A model generated the notes under the pieces. That model was not told the DNA's origin. It did not search any database and was given only the letters and a program-made list of their open reading frames with translations. From positions 5,275 to 69,274 of the forward strand of contig JADJYC010000001.1 of the NCBI GenBank assembly GCA_016719925.1: a stretch of 64,000 nt of DNA, written 5' to 3'. A program made the translations under genes and the position numbers. Shown here in pieces: positions 9,034-19,700 of this stretch; position 1 is the first letter of the stretch; every line of letters begins with the position of its first letter. The stretch comes from Crocinitomicaceae bacterium. Its GTDB lineage: Bacteria > Bacteroidota > Bacteroidia > Flavobacteriales_D > Crocinitomicaceae.

Positions 9034-9456
9034 TCAGGTTTCAGGAACAATTTCAAACGTGCCTTCACTGTAATAAGTGCCTACGCCAGTCACATCCAGA
9101 AAATTCTGTTCAGCAATTTCCCAGGTGCCGTTTATTTTTTCTGACTCTTCATCCATATCTCCGTAAAACGCCATTTCATGGTCGCCTTTTTCTGACTTTA
9201 AAACAGGTGAACCTTCTTCAGTATAAAAAACTCTGGATGGAAAATGAGCTACCAGACTTAAAAATCCTTCTGAAATAAAGCCTGTCACCGGCACAGTTTG
9301 TTCAGTCAAATTGAAATAATCATGATGTTTGAATTGACCGTTTATTCCGCCTTCATTATCCAGTTCAAATGAAAACTGACAATCAATGATTTTGTCTTTT
9401 AATATCCCAGCATGTTCGGGATCAAAAAGCAACGTGCCTTTCCAGTTTTTCTTCAT
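9034..9456 (-). CDS. Hypothetical protein
   Basis: A 140-residue protein I do not recognise. No signal peptide or membrane segment. It begins MKKNWKGTLLFDPEHAG and contains several beta-strand-like segments (CQFSFELDNEGGINGQFKH, GFISEGFLSLVAHFPSRVFY, NGTWEIAEQNFLDVTGVGTYY), suggesting a small lipocalin-like or beta-barrel fold; this is inference. I chose ATG 9456, which lies 4 bases after the stop of the upstream phosphoribosyltransferase gene, implying translational coupling; a further upstream start would overlap that gene. Confidence 0.6.
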   Translation of the reverse strand: MKKNWKGTLLFDPEHAGILKDKIIDCQFSFELDNEGGINGQFKHHDYFNLTEQTVPVTGFISEGFLSLVAHFPSRVFYTEEGSPVLKSEKGDHEMAFYGDMDEESEKINGTWEIAEQNFLDVTGVGTYYSEGTFEIVPET

Positions 9457-9460
9457 ACCA

Positions 9461-9961
9461 CTATACAAGATAGGCCATTTCTTCTTCACCAAGTGATACC
9501 ATTATAGTATCTCTTAATGTTGTGGAGATATCCAGACCAACGTAATCTGCGTGAACAGGATATCTTCTGTGCGTGCGGTTTACAAGCGTTGCTACTTTTA
9601 GCACATGTACTTCATGATCCAGCAATTTTTTAACCGCATATATTAATGTACGCCCTGAATTGATAACATCATCCACAAGTATTACATAAGCTCCGTTCAG
9701 TTCTTTTTCAGGAATTGACAGTGTAACGGGACTTGAAGCAGGTTTTTCTTTATTCAAAGAAATTTCAAAAAGCCGGATCTGCTGTTCAGAAATTTCATTC
9801 AGTTTTTTTACTAATCTTTCAGCAAATGGAAAGCCATTGCCGCTGATGCCACCTATATAAATAACCGGTGTTTCAAAACTGTTTTCCATTATTTCAAAAG
9901 CAATGCGTTCAGTTTTCTGATTGATCTGGCGTCTGTCAAGCACTATGGATTTGTTGGGCAT
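9461..9961 (-). CDS. Phosphoribosyltransferase (PyrR/Hpt-like)
   Basis: A 166-residue type I phosphoribosyltransferase. The PRPP-binding loop VILVDDVINSGRTLIYA is at about residues 88-104, and IYIGGISGNGFPFAERL near 35-51 forms the pyrophosphate loop region. Such proteins convert a free base and PRPP to a nucleotide; some (PyrR) also regulate pyrimidine genes. The base specificity cannot be read from the sequence. Followed with 4 bases spacing by the hypothetical gene at 9034-9456. Confidence 0.8.
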   Translation of the reverse strand: MPNKSIVLDRRQINQKTERIAFEIMENSFETPVIYIGGISGNGFPFAERLVKKLNEISEQQIRLFEISLNKEKPASSPVTLSIPEKELNGAYVILVDDVINSGRTLIYAVKKLLDHEVHVLKVATLVNRTHRRYPVHADYVGLDISTTLRDTIMVSLGEEEMAYLV

Positions 9962-10130
9962 AATCAGGTTTGATTTAAAATGCTATCAAAAGTAATGAAT
10001 TGTGATTTAGCTGGTATTAATTAATCTTCCAATTCAGATTTGTATAATTATTCAGAAACTTTCAGTATTCAAATTTGGTAAATAAGTGATTATTAGCTTA
10101 TTTTACGATGAACTTAATGCAAAATTCTAT

Positions 10131-11697
10131 ATGAAATTTATAAACTTAATGTTCATAATGATTTTTAAAGTAGTTGTTTTTGGACAAACCACTTTTGAAA
10201 TTGACAACAATGATGCGCATGGACTAATCTCAGACAATGGAATTTTTTTTGCAAATCAAAGTTCTTCAATGGCGGGGTATGAAGTACCGGCAGGTTATGG
10301 GAATTATACGATGTTTGCTTCAAGTTTTTGGATGGGTGGTTTGGATGATATGGATCAAATGCATTTTGCAGGACAAACCTATTGGTACGGTGCTGATTTG
10401 TTTCCTGGGCCTTTATCAAATGATTACAACTCACCATACTATTTAGCAACTTATCCTGATGCGATTTGGAAAATTACTAAGTCTCAAATTCAATATCATA
10501 TGAATAATTTCACGGCAACTGGATATGTTCCGGATCCTGCAATTGCAGAATGGCCGGGAAACGGAAATGTTTCAGAAGGCATAGCTCAGCAATTGGCTCC
10601 TTATGTTGATGCAAACGGAGATCAGCAATACAATCCAATGGACGGTGATTATCCATACATTCAGGGTGATCAGGCTGTTTATGTAATATTGAATGATGAA
10701 GCCGGCGATCACACAAGTACAAACAGTGACTCTTTGAGGGTTGAAATGCATGTCATGTTCTTTCAATTCAGTACATCAGATCCAATTAACAACACAACGT
10801 TTATGAACGTGAAATTACATAACCGCAGTTCAATAAACTATCATGATTTTTATTTTGGCCTTTGGATGGATTATGATCTTGGAAATGCAAGTAATGATTA
10901 TGTTGGTTGCGACTCCTTGCGTAATTTAAGTTATGTCTACAATGGAACGGATGCTGATTTTGGTCAAAGCGGACAACCAGGTTATGGACCAAATACACCG
11001 GCTTTCGGAGCTGTTTTATTAAATCAATCACTTGGAACTTTTATCTCTTACAATATTGGAAGTGGTACAAACGGAGACCCGTCTTCTGTATATCATTATT
11101 ACAATTATCTGCGAGGCTTCTGGAAAGACAGTTCACGTACTTTACGGTGGCAACGGTTATAATGCAGGAACAACAACTGCTGAATCCAATTTCATGTATT
11201 CAGGAAATCCATACACAGGTACCGGATGGTCGGAAATATCAGCAGGAAATCCGCATGGTGACAGACGTGGGGTTATGGCTTCGACAGCTATGGATTTTAA
11301 TTCTGGTTCAGAAATATGTTTTGATTACGCTTTTATCTACAACCGGGATGGAAATACCCATCTGGAAAATGCAAACGAACTTTTAAGTACTGCTGATTTT
11401 GTTCAAACTTATTACGATAATAACATTCAACCCTGCAATCAGATCTATCTGGCTAATCATGAACAGAAACAAGAACAATTTGTAATTTATCCGAATCCTT
11501 CCAATGGAAATTTTTATGTGGAATTGGATGAAAATGCAATCGTATCTATCCTGAATTTAAATGGTCAGGTTGTTGGTACATATAATTGCATGGAAGGTTT
11601 AAATGAATTCAATCTGAATCTGGAAAATGGCATGTATTTTATTCAGTTAAGATCGTTGAAAAAAACATCCTATCATAAAATTGAAATTATTCAATGA
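10131..11697 (+). CDS. Secreted protein with C-terminal T9SS type A sorting domain (frameshift)
   Basis: A large secreted protein of about 520 residues. ATG 10131 gives a signal peptide (MKFINLMFIMIFKVVVFGQ). The body has GGLDDMDQMHFAGQTYW, a calcium-site-like DANGDQQYNPMDGDYPYIQGD, and a jelly-roll-like region. The C-terminus (VIYPNPSNGNFYVEL to the end) is a type IX secretion sorting domain, so the protein should be exported across the outer membrane by T9SS and processed. One extra T near 11142 splits it; in the repaired frame GFWKDSSRTYGGNGYNAG reads through. The first frame ends at 11162 and the second is open from before 11130 to 11697. Confidence 0.85.
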
Positions 11698-11888
11698 CAA
11701 TGACATTTTCATCTTAAATGAATTGACTCTTTGTCTGTTCAGATTAAATATTTTTCAGCGATAAAATTTTTATTTTAGTTAGATAGCCTTTGCAGTTCAG
11801 TGACGGTGCAGATCTTATCTGTACAAGGCAGATTTTTATCCTGTGAATAACATTCAACTTTTGTTAATTAGTGAGGGTCAAAAGCAAC

Positions 11889-11896
11889 TAACTTTG
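11889..11896 (+). promoter_or_regulatory. Candidate -7 box upstream of carB
   Basis: TAACTTTG matches TAnnTTTG and lies 28 bases before the carB start. No well-spaced -33 TTTG is seen; the nearest, at 11860-11863, is 25 bases upstream. Confidence 0.4.
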
Positions 11897-11923
11897 CCGG
11901 AATTTGTACCAACCTAACCTGTC

Positions 11924-14741
11924 ATGCCAAAAGACAACAGCATTAAATCAGTTTTAATTATCGGAAGCAACCCAATTGTTATTGGACAAGCCTGCGAATT
12001 TGATTACTCAGGATCACAGGCTGCACGATCAATGAAAGAAGAAGGAATTGAAGTAACGCTGATCAACAGCAATCCTGCAACTATCATGACTGATCCTTCC
12101 ATGGCGCACAATGTATATCTGTTGCCGCTGGATGTGGAATCTATTGAGCAAATTCTCAAAAAACATAAAATTGATGCCGTGCTTCCAACCATGGGAGGTC
12201 AGACAGCATTGAATCTGGCAATCAAATGTGACGAACTGGGAATCTGGAAAGAATATGGTGTACGGATAATTGGTGTTGATATCGCAGCAATTGAAATAAC
12301 TGAAAACCGTGAGTCTTTCAGAAAACTGATGGAGAAAATTGATGTGCCAATGGCTCCGCAGGCAACAGCAAAATCATTTTTTAGAAGGAAAAGGAATTGC
12401 GCAGGAATTTGGTTATCCTTTGTGTATCCGACCATCATTTACACTGGGCGGATCTGGTGCAGCAATAGTTTATGAAGAGGGGGATTTTGATCGTTTGTTA
12501 ACCCGTGGTCTGCATCTTTCTCCTATCCATGAAGTGATGCTTGACAAAGCGCTCATGGGTTGGAAAGAATACGAACTTGAATTGCTGCGGGATAATAATG
12601 ACAATGTAGTCATCATTTGTTCGATAGAGAATTTTGATCCGATGGGAATTCACACCGGTGATTCCATCACTGTTGCTCCTGCAATGACACTTTCTGATAC
12701 CACCTTTCAGAAAATGCGTGACATGGCCATTAAAATGATGCGTGCAATCGGAAATTTTGCAGGAGGATGTAATGTGCAGTTTGCAGTAAGTCCGGATAAC
12801 AAAGAAGATATCATTGCCATTGAAATTAATCCGCGTGTATCACGCTCATCAGCACTGGCATCAAAAGCAACCGGATATCCAATTGCAAAAATTGCCTCAA
12901 AACTTGCAATCGGGTACAATCTGGATGAACTGAAAAATCAAATTACCAAAACTACTTCTGCTTTATTTGAACCTACTCTTGACTATGTGATTGTAAAAAT
13001 TCCACGCTGGAATTTTGGAAAATTTCCTGGGACAGACACACGTGTTGGTCTTCAAATGAAATCAGTAGGTGAGGTGATGGGAATTGGAAGAAGTTTTCAG
13101 GAAGCACTTCAAAAAGCGTGTCAGTCACTGGAAATCGGTAGAAACGGATTGGGAGCAGACGGAAGAGAAGTGACGGATCAGAATAAACTGTTGTATAGTC
13201 TGGGAAATCCAAGCTGGGACCGATTATTCCACGTCTATGACGCAATCAAACTTGGAATTCCGTTTAAAACAATCAAAGAGAAAACAAAAATTGATGATTG
13301 GTTTTTGAGACAGATTGAAGATCTGATTAAAGTAGAAAGAAGAATTGAAAAATACCGCATTGATGACCTTCCGAAAGAGCTGATGTTTGAGGCTAAACAG
13401 AAAGGATATGCTGACAGACAAATTGCTCACCTTGTGAAATGTCTTGAATCTGAAGTGTATAAAAAGCGTGATGAGATGGGGATCAGAAGGGTGTATAAAC
13501 TGGTTGATACCTGTGCGGCAGAATTTGAAGCACAGACTCCGTATTATTATTCCACGTTTGAATTTGAAAATGAATCTGTAGTTACTCCAAAGAAAAAAAT
13601 TGTAGTACTGGGTTCCGGACCTAACAGAATTGGTCAGGGAATTGAGTTTGATTATTCCTGCGTGCACGGCGTTCTCGCTGCCAAAGAATGTGGTTATGAA
13701 ACCATCATGATCAACTGCAATCCTGAAACTGTTTCAACAGATTTTGATACGGCAGATAAACTTTATTTTGAACCGGTTTTCTGGGAGCATATTTACGATA
13801 TCATCAAACATGAAAAACCAGAAGGTGTAATTGTACAGCTGGGAGGTCAGACGGCATTGAAACTTGCACAAAAACTGGATCGTTACGGAATTAAAATTAT
13901 CGGAACTTCGTTCAATGCATTGGATCTTGCTGAAGACCGAGGCCTTTTCTCAAATTTACTCAAAGAACTTGGAATTCCATACCCTAAATTTGGTGTGGTT
14001 GAAAGTGCTGAGCAGGCTTTGGAACTTGCAAAAGATCTGGGGTATCCTTTGTTGGTGAGACCATCTTATGTTTTGGGAGGACAAAAAATGAAAATTGTCA
14101 TCAACAATGAAGATCTGGAACACCATGTAGTAGACATTTTAAATGAAATGCCTGAAAATCAAATTCTGCTGGATCACTTTTTAACGGGTGCCATTGAAGC
14201 TGAAGCGGATGCTATTTGTGACGGAAAAGATGTCTATATCATTGGAATCATGCAGCACATTGAACCAGCCGGAATTCATTCGGGTGATTCTTATGCCGTG
14301 CTTCCGCCATATAACCTTGGAGATTTGGTGATGCATCAGATTGAAGAGATTACAAATAAAATTGCAGTAGCCCTTCAGACAGTTGGTTTGATTAATATTC
14401 AGTTTGCTATTAAAGATGACAAAGTGTATGTAATTGAAGCAAATCCAAGAGCGTCAAGAACGGTTCCGTTTATTGCCAAGGCCTATCAGGAACCTTATGT
14501 CAACTACGCAACAAAAGTGATGCTGGGTGAGAAAAAGGTGAAAGATTTTAAATTCAGTCCGGTGAAAAAAGGATATGCAATTAAAGTTCCGGTTTTCTCC
14601 TATGAAAAATTCCCGGATGTAAATAAAGAGCTGGGACCGGAAATGAAATCAACCGGAGAGTCCATTCGTTTCATTGATACTTTGCGTGACAGTTATTTTC
14701 AGAAAATTTACAGTGAACGGAATCTTTACCTCAGTAAATAA
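11924..14741 (+). CDS. carB: Carbamoyl-phosphate synthase large subunit (frameshift)
   Basis: Makes carbamoyl phosphate from bicarbonate, two ATP and ammonia delivered by CarA, for arginine and pyrimidine synthesis. About 938 residues after repair. The two homologous ATP-grasp halves are visible: the first starts KSVLIIGSNPIVIGQACEFDYSG, the second (about residue 555) KIVVLGSGPNRIGQGIEFDYS. Glycine-rich ATP loops occur at FTLGGSGAA and YVLGGQKMK, and metal-site motifs EINPRVSRSSALASKATGYP and EANPRASRTVPFIAKA are intact. One extra T in the T-run near 12380 breaks the frame between ATAKSF and LEGKGIAQEFGYP. The protein lacks much of the C-terminal allosteric domain of longer enterobacterial CarB, as is common in this phylum. 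No carA is present in the window. Confidence 0.96.
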
Positions 14742-14744
14742 GTG

Positions 14745-15005
14745 ATGGTACTTCTTGCAATCACTACTGTATTCCGCACCATTCTTATTATTCTTGGAGT
14801 AATCGTTGTTTTGCGTCTGGTTGGTCAGCTGATGATTGCAAAAAGAAATGTTCAGGAAGAAAAAGACATGCTTCAGAAACAGCGGCAAAACGAAAAAGAA
14901 GCTGCAGAAGCAAAAAGAAATTTCGGAAAAACCACGGTTGGAAAAATTGATAAACAGGCTGTTCAGGATTCAGATTATACGGATTTTGAAGAGGTGAAGG
15001 ACTGA
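14745..15005 (+). CDS. DUF4834 family membrane protein
   Basis: An 86-residue protein: one hydrophobic segment (about residues 5-27) followed by a charged, coiled-coil-like stretch (KRNVQEEKDMLQKQRQNEKEAAEAKRN) and a C-terminal tail ending in YTDFEEVKD. This layout and the Tyr-Thr-Asp-Phe-Glu-Glu end match DUF4834 proteins of flavobacteria, whose role is unknown. ATG 14745 follows the carB stop by 3 bases, so it is likely translated from the same message. Confidence 0.7.
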   Translation: MVLLAITTVFRTILIILGVIVVLRLVGQLMIAKRNVQEEKDMLQKQRQNEKEAAEAKRNFGKTTVGKIDKQAVQDSDYTDFEEVKD

Positions 15006-15014
15006 AGTTGTTTT

Positions 15015-15290
15015 CTCAGGATAATTGAATTAACAGTGTCTGCGCAGATGGCGCTGAAATTTGATTTGTTAAAAAATCTGAGTCGTTCAGCGTTGTTTAT
15101 CTGCGGCAATCAGCGGGAATTATTACACCCATCCACTTTGTTTGAGCATCGTTAGTAGTGCAAAACAATTTTTTCGCAATTCAGACCAAAGTCTGGCGTG
15201 AATAAGTATTTAAGTCTTTTATTCACAAGGCTCCAAATTCATTTACTTTTGCGTTTCTTTGCGAAATCCTTTGCGATCTTTGCGTGAACT
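15015..15290. repeat. Intergenic repeat cluster
   Basis: The 288-base gap between the DUF4834 and FkbM genes holds no gene. Bases about 15030-15125 contain interrupted CAGCG/CTGCG motifs ending CAATCAGCGGGAATTATTA (15107-15125), which resembles the end of the repeat at 32028-32129. Bases 15246-15284 carry four copies of CTTTGCG-type words spaced 9 to 12 bases. TACTTTTG at 15244-15251 also fits a -7 box for the FkbM gene. Confidence 0.5.
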
Positions 15291-15293
15291 AAC

Positions 15294-16079
15294 ATGAAAC
15301 TTATCAGAAAAATATTGGTCAGACTTTTGGGGTTAAAAGGATATCTCAGATTGATCAGTCGTGTTTACATCATTTGTATTGCCATGGGATGGATGCGTAA
15401 AAAGTATCCTGAACTTTTTTTTCTGAAAAAGTTGATTAAACCCGGTTCAACTATTCTGGATATTGGTGCAAATCTTGGTTATTATTCTTTTTTCATGTCA
15501 GTGTCTGCTGGTAAAGACGGCAAGGTTTACGCTGTTGAACCCATTCCGCTTTTTGCAGAGATCTGGAAAAAAAACATGAACAAACTGAAATTCAAAAATT
15601 ATCAGCTTGCAAATTGTGCGCTGGGAAGTGAACCCAGAGAAAAAGTAAAAATGTCTATTCCGGTTGTGAACGGTGTTGTCAGACACGGTTTAACAAAAGT
15701 TGCTGCAGAAGGAGAAGATCAACAAGCTTCAGCCATGTCTTTGAAGTGGAAATGAAAAACGGTGATGCTTTGTTTTCCGAATTTAAGGCTGATAAACTGG
15801 ACTTTATCAAATGTGATGTCGAGGGATTTGAGCAGTACGTAATTCCTTCACTTGAATCAACCATATCAGCCCATTTACCTGTTCTTCAGATAGAACTTTC
15901 AGGAGATGAAAACCGCAAAAAGGTTTGCGAATTTTTTGGTTAAACTTTCCTATGACATTTATATTTTGAAGAATGAGGTTCTTGTAAGCTTGGAAATAAA
16001 CAATATTTTTACCGTTAATCAGGATTTCTATTTTATCCACCAGTCAAAAAAAGATCAATATAAACAGCTGCTCAAATAA
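15294..16079 (+). CDS. FkbM-family methyltransferase (two frameshifts)
   Basis: SAM-dependent methyltransferase of the FkbM type, expected to O-methylate a sugar or other small hydroxyl substrate. The SAM site is visible as STILDIGANLGYYSFFMS (about residues 52-69) and VYAVEPIP (81-88); the second conserved block DFIKCDVEGFE marks the end of the Rossmann sheet. One missing base near 15690-15735 and one extra T near 15935 split the gene into three frames; the third frame continues KLSYDIYILKNEVLVSLE to the stop at 16079. About 262 residues overall, typical for the family. Start of the surface-glycan region and 6 bases before the YfhO gene. Confidence 0.8.
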
Positions 16080-16085
16080 TTAAAA

Positions 16086-19030
16086 ATGACACTAAAAGAA
16101 AAGTTACTTCAAAAATCAAATCTGTGGCATGTTGCCGCGGTAGGAATATTTTTTCTGATCGCTTCAGTTTATCTCTATCCGGCTTTTAAAGGATATGTGG
16201 TAGATCAGGCCGATGTCAGAAACTGGGCAGGTGCCACACAGGAGATTGTAGATTACCGTGAAGGAACCGGTGAACAAATTGGCTGGACAGGTTCTATGTT
16301 TTCTGGTATGCCTGCAACACAAATCAGTGTGATTTATGAAGGCAAAGACATTCCTGATTTTCTCAGAAAATTGTATTCGCTGTTTTTACCGAATCCAATT
16401 GCATTGGTGTTTATTTATTTCCTGAGTTTTTACATCATGGCCCGCAGTTTTAAAATTGGTCCGCTGGTTTCAATTGTTGGTTCAATCGCATATGGATTGT
16501 CATCTTATTTTATCGTCATAATTGAAGCAGGTCACAATACAAAAGCACTTGCTGTTGGTTTTGCGCCGTTGCTGATTGCCGGATTTATTTTTGCATACCG
16601 CTGGAGAAACTGGTATCTGGGTGTTGCGCTTTCTGCTTTGTTTATGACTTTTCAGTTGTCTGCAAATCACCTGCAAATCACCTATTACATGATTTTTATT
16701 TTGATTGCACTGGGTGGTGTTGAATTATACAGACACATCAAAATGCAGGGAGGAATTGCCCGATTTGCAAAAATCTCTGCAGCGCTGCTTGTTGCTTACG
16801 GTATTGGAATCATGATTAACTACGGAAATATTAAAGGAACTGCAGAGTATACTGCTGCAACTACCCGTGGAGGATCTGAATTAACAATTAAGGCTGATGG
16901 TTCACCAAGAGATCTTACTTCAGGTTTGGAAAGTGACTACATCACAGCTTGGAGTTATGGCAAAGCAGAAACCTTTACGTTCATCATTCCAAATTACAAA
17001 GGAGGAGAAACCGGTCAGATTGGTTCGGATAAAGAAAAAACTGCGCTTCTGAAATACGCGGACAGCCGTTTCAGAAATGATCTGAAAGGAATGAATCATT
17101 ATTGGGGCGATCAGCCATTTACTTCCGGTCCGGTTTACATTGGAATTATTGTAGTGTTTCTTTCTTTGCTGAGTTTGGTTTATTGTAAAGAAAAAGCAAT
17201 ATGGCCAATTTTTGCAGTGACCATTTTAACGGTGATGCTGAGCTGGGGAAAAACTTCATGGGCTTTACTGAGTTATTTTTAGATTTTATGCCTGGTTACA
17301 ACAAGTTTCGTGCAGTAACGATCGTTTTGGTTGTTGCTGAACTTTGTATTCCATTGCTGGGTGTTTTCTTCCTCCACAAATTATACACTGCTAAAGAAGA
17401 AATTCAGAAAAATCTAAAACCGTTTCTGATTGTTTCAGGTGCGGTGGTTTTTGTTATGCTTGTTTTTCTCGCAATGCCATCAGCAGTTAGTAATTTCTTA
17501 AGTGATGGTGAAAGAGAAGTGATTGCAACAGCTGATCCGGCGCAGGTTGGAGTATACGAAGAGTTTTTTGGTGAACTTGAAAAAGTAAGAATATCCATTT
17601 TCAGAAAGGATGTTGGAAGGTCTCTCATCTTTTTAATTCTTGCAATAGGAGTTATTTATGCTTATACTAAAAATGCTTTCAAAGCAAATATTGCGGTAGG
17701 TGTTTTAGGTGTATTGATTCTGACAGATCTTATTCTGGTTGATTCCAGATATCTGAATACAGAAGCATCCGGCAAAAATTACAAACAATGGATTGAAGGA
17801 TACAAACAGAAATATCCATACGTTGCCGGAGATGGTGAAAAAACCATTCTTGCATTTGAGCTGGAAAAAAATCCGGCCCTTTTTATTAAACTTGATTCGG
17901 CAACAAATGCTGTGAAAGCAATTCCTGGATACGGTGAACTGGAAGCGGGTGAAAAACAACGTTTGAATGATTGGAGCACTTACAGAACGCTAAACAGATA
18001 CACCAATTTCAGAGTATATGAAAATGGAAATCCATTCAACAGTTCATATACTTCTTATTTCAATAAATCAATTGGAGGATATCACGGAGCAAAACTTGGA
18101 AGATATCAGGAGCTGATTGAATTCCATCTTGATAAAAGAAATCCTGCCGTATTGGACATGTTGAACATGCGTTATAAAATTCAGCCTGTTGGAAACAATG
18201 AAGGAAAAATTGTGAACTCTTCATTCCTTGGTGAAAATCCAACTGCCATGGGCAATGCCTGGCTGGCCAAAGAAATTCAAACTGTACAAACTGCTGATGA
18301 AGAAATTCTTGCACTGAACAGCGGAAATTTATATTCTGTTAACTCTTTTGGCAGTCATAAATTATTGATCAATGGTGAACTGGATTCTGCAGCCAATGTT
18401 ATTGAGTCAGATACTGTTGAACTTATTTATGTAATGGGAATTGACAGTGCAGGAAATATGATGTCAGATACTGTTCCTGTTCAGATTCCATATCAGGCAG
18501 TGACAGCTGATATGCCGCTGGCGTTTATACTTGGACCTCAGGGTGCAAACTGGGATTATGTAGTCAATGTCGATTCAACTGAAATGCCTTTGGTTGGTGT
18601 GAAATCTGAAGGCAGAGCAGGTTGGGATCCAAATAAAACAACTATTGTTCATCAGGAATTTAAAGCAAATATTTCACAGGATTCCTATTCCGGAAATGGT
18701 ACTATCGAAATGACTTCGTATCATCCGGATCATTTGATTTATAATTTCTCATCGGCAGAAAAACAATTGGTGGTATTCTCTGAAATATATTACCCGATTG
18801 GATGGAAAGCATTGGTGGATTCAAAAGAGGTTTCAATTTCAAGAGTGAATTATGTATTGCGTGCAATTGAAGTAGAAGGAGGTGATCACAAAATTGAACT
18901 AGTTTATGAAGTGCCTTCCATGAAAAGTTCTGCTGCGCTTGCGTGGGCTGGTTCTGTGTTATTATTAGTACTCATTGCATTTGGAATATTTATGGATTCC
19001 AAAGTGAAAGATGAAGTGGTGGAGGAATAG
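16086..19030 (+). CDS. YfhO-family multi-pass membrane protein (frameshift)
   Basis: A polytopic membrane protein of about 980 residues. The first 400 residues carry around ten membrane segments, with GWTGSMFSGMPATQIS and IEAGHNTKALAVGFAPLLIAG, both marks of the YfhO family (GT-C-like fold). The second half is a long periplasmic domain ending in LVVFSEIYYPIGWKALVD and a last membrane segment, also typical. YfhO proteins have been linked to glycosylation of surface polymers such as lipoteichoic acid in Gram-positive bacteria; the substrate here is unknown. A missing A at 17252-17256 splits the reading frame; repaired, LSWGKNFMGFTELFLDFMPG reads through. Confidence 0.85.
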
Positions 19031-19035
19031 TTTTT

Positions 19036-19074
19036 TTTACCACGGAGACACGGAGAACATGGAGGAGCACAGAG
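19036..19074 (+). repeat. Left inverted-repeat arm of GxxExxY cassette
   Basis: Starts TTTTACCACGGAGACACGG. The reverse complement of 19616-19656 matches it at about 36 of 39 positions. It lies between the YfhO stop and the GxxExxY start. Confidence 0.8.
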
Positions 19075-19096
19075 ATGGATATTAAATAGTTGAATT

Positions 19097-19543
19097 ATGG
19101 AGGTATGTGAGGGAGGTATATACTATAGAACAGAGGGGATTACAAAATCTTATTTGAAAGATATTTCATATCAGATTATTGGAGCAGCCATTGAAGTGCA
19201 TAAAAATATAGGTCCGGGATTATTAGAGTCTGTATATCATTCTTGTTTTGTGGATGAAATGATTTCAAAAGGATTATTTGTGAAGTCGCAGGTTCATGTT
19301 CCGGTATTTTATAAAGGAAAAGATCTTGGAGGAATTCTCAAATTGGATATGCTTGTAAATGATCAGATAATTGTTGAGATTAAATCTGTAGAAACCATGA
19401 TTCCGTTATATCATGCTCAATTGTTGTCGTATCTAAAATTATCTCAAAAACCAAAAGGTCTTCTTATAAATTTTAATTCTGTAAACATCAAAGATCAATT
19501 GGTTGCGATGGTAACAGAAGAATATTCTAAAATTCCTTTTTAA
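19097..19543 (+). CDS. GxxExxY protein (PD-(D/E)XK nuclease-like)
   Basis: A 148-residue GxxExxY-family protein. The name motif is visible as GPGLLESVY (about residues 39-47). The core carries the pattern of a PD-(D/E)XK nuclease-like fold: LDMLVNDQIIVEIKSVE (about 93-109), with Asp, then Glu and Lys of the ExK pair. A nuclease-like fold is established for the family; its biological role is not. The gene stands alone between unrelated genes and is flanked by inverted repeats at 19036 and 19551-19656, which suggests that it moves or moved as a unit. Several upstream starts are possible; ATG 19097 is the first in frame. Confidence 0.85.
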   Translation: MEVCEGGIYYRTEGITKSYLKDISYQIIGAAIEVHKNIGPGLLESVYHSCFVDEMISKGLFVKSQVHVPVFYKGKDLGGILKLDMLVNDQIIVEIKSVETMIPLYHAQLLSYLKLSQKPKGLLINFNSVNIKDQLVAMVTEEYSKIPF

Positions 19544-19550
19544 GTATGTT

Positions 19551-19656
19551 TTTCTCCGTGCAACTCCATGTTCTCCGTCTCTCCGTGGTAGAAAATCACA
19601 TTTTTCATTTCTGTTTTCCTCTGTGCAACTCCATGTTCTCCGTGTCTCTGTGGTAA
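19551..19656 (-). repeat. Right inverted-repeat arm, two tandem copies
   Basis: Two copies (19551-19591 and 19616-19656) 65 bases apart share GTGCAACTCCATGTTCTCCG. Both are inverted relative to the arm at 19036-19074. Together the arms frame the GxxExxY gene. Confidence 0.8.
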
Positions 19657-19700
19657 AAACGCACACCATTTTTATCACATTTACTCTCCATAAAATCAAA

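Noticed and set aside
9461..9961. PyrR-type attenuation of a pyrimidine operon
   Set aside because: No pyrimidine genes follow the phosphoribosyltransferase and no antiterminator-like leader is seen; carB is 2 kb away on the other strand.
10237..10446. Several short overlapping reading frames within 10.1-11.7 kb
   Set aside because: They are out-of-frame shadows of the T9SS-domain protein, which has a signal peptide and a recognised C-terminal domain.
19551..19656. Tandem right arms read as a CRISPR array
   Set aside because: Only two full copies occur, 65 bases apart, and they match an inverted copy on the other side of a gene; no spacer-repeat series and no cas genes.
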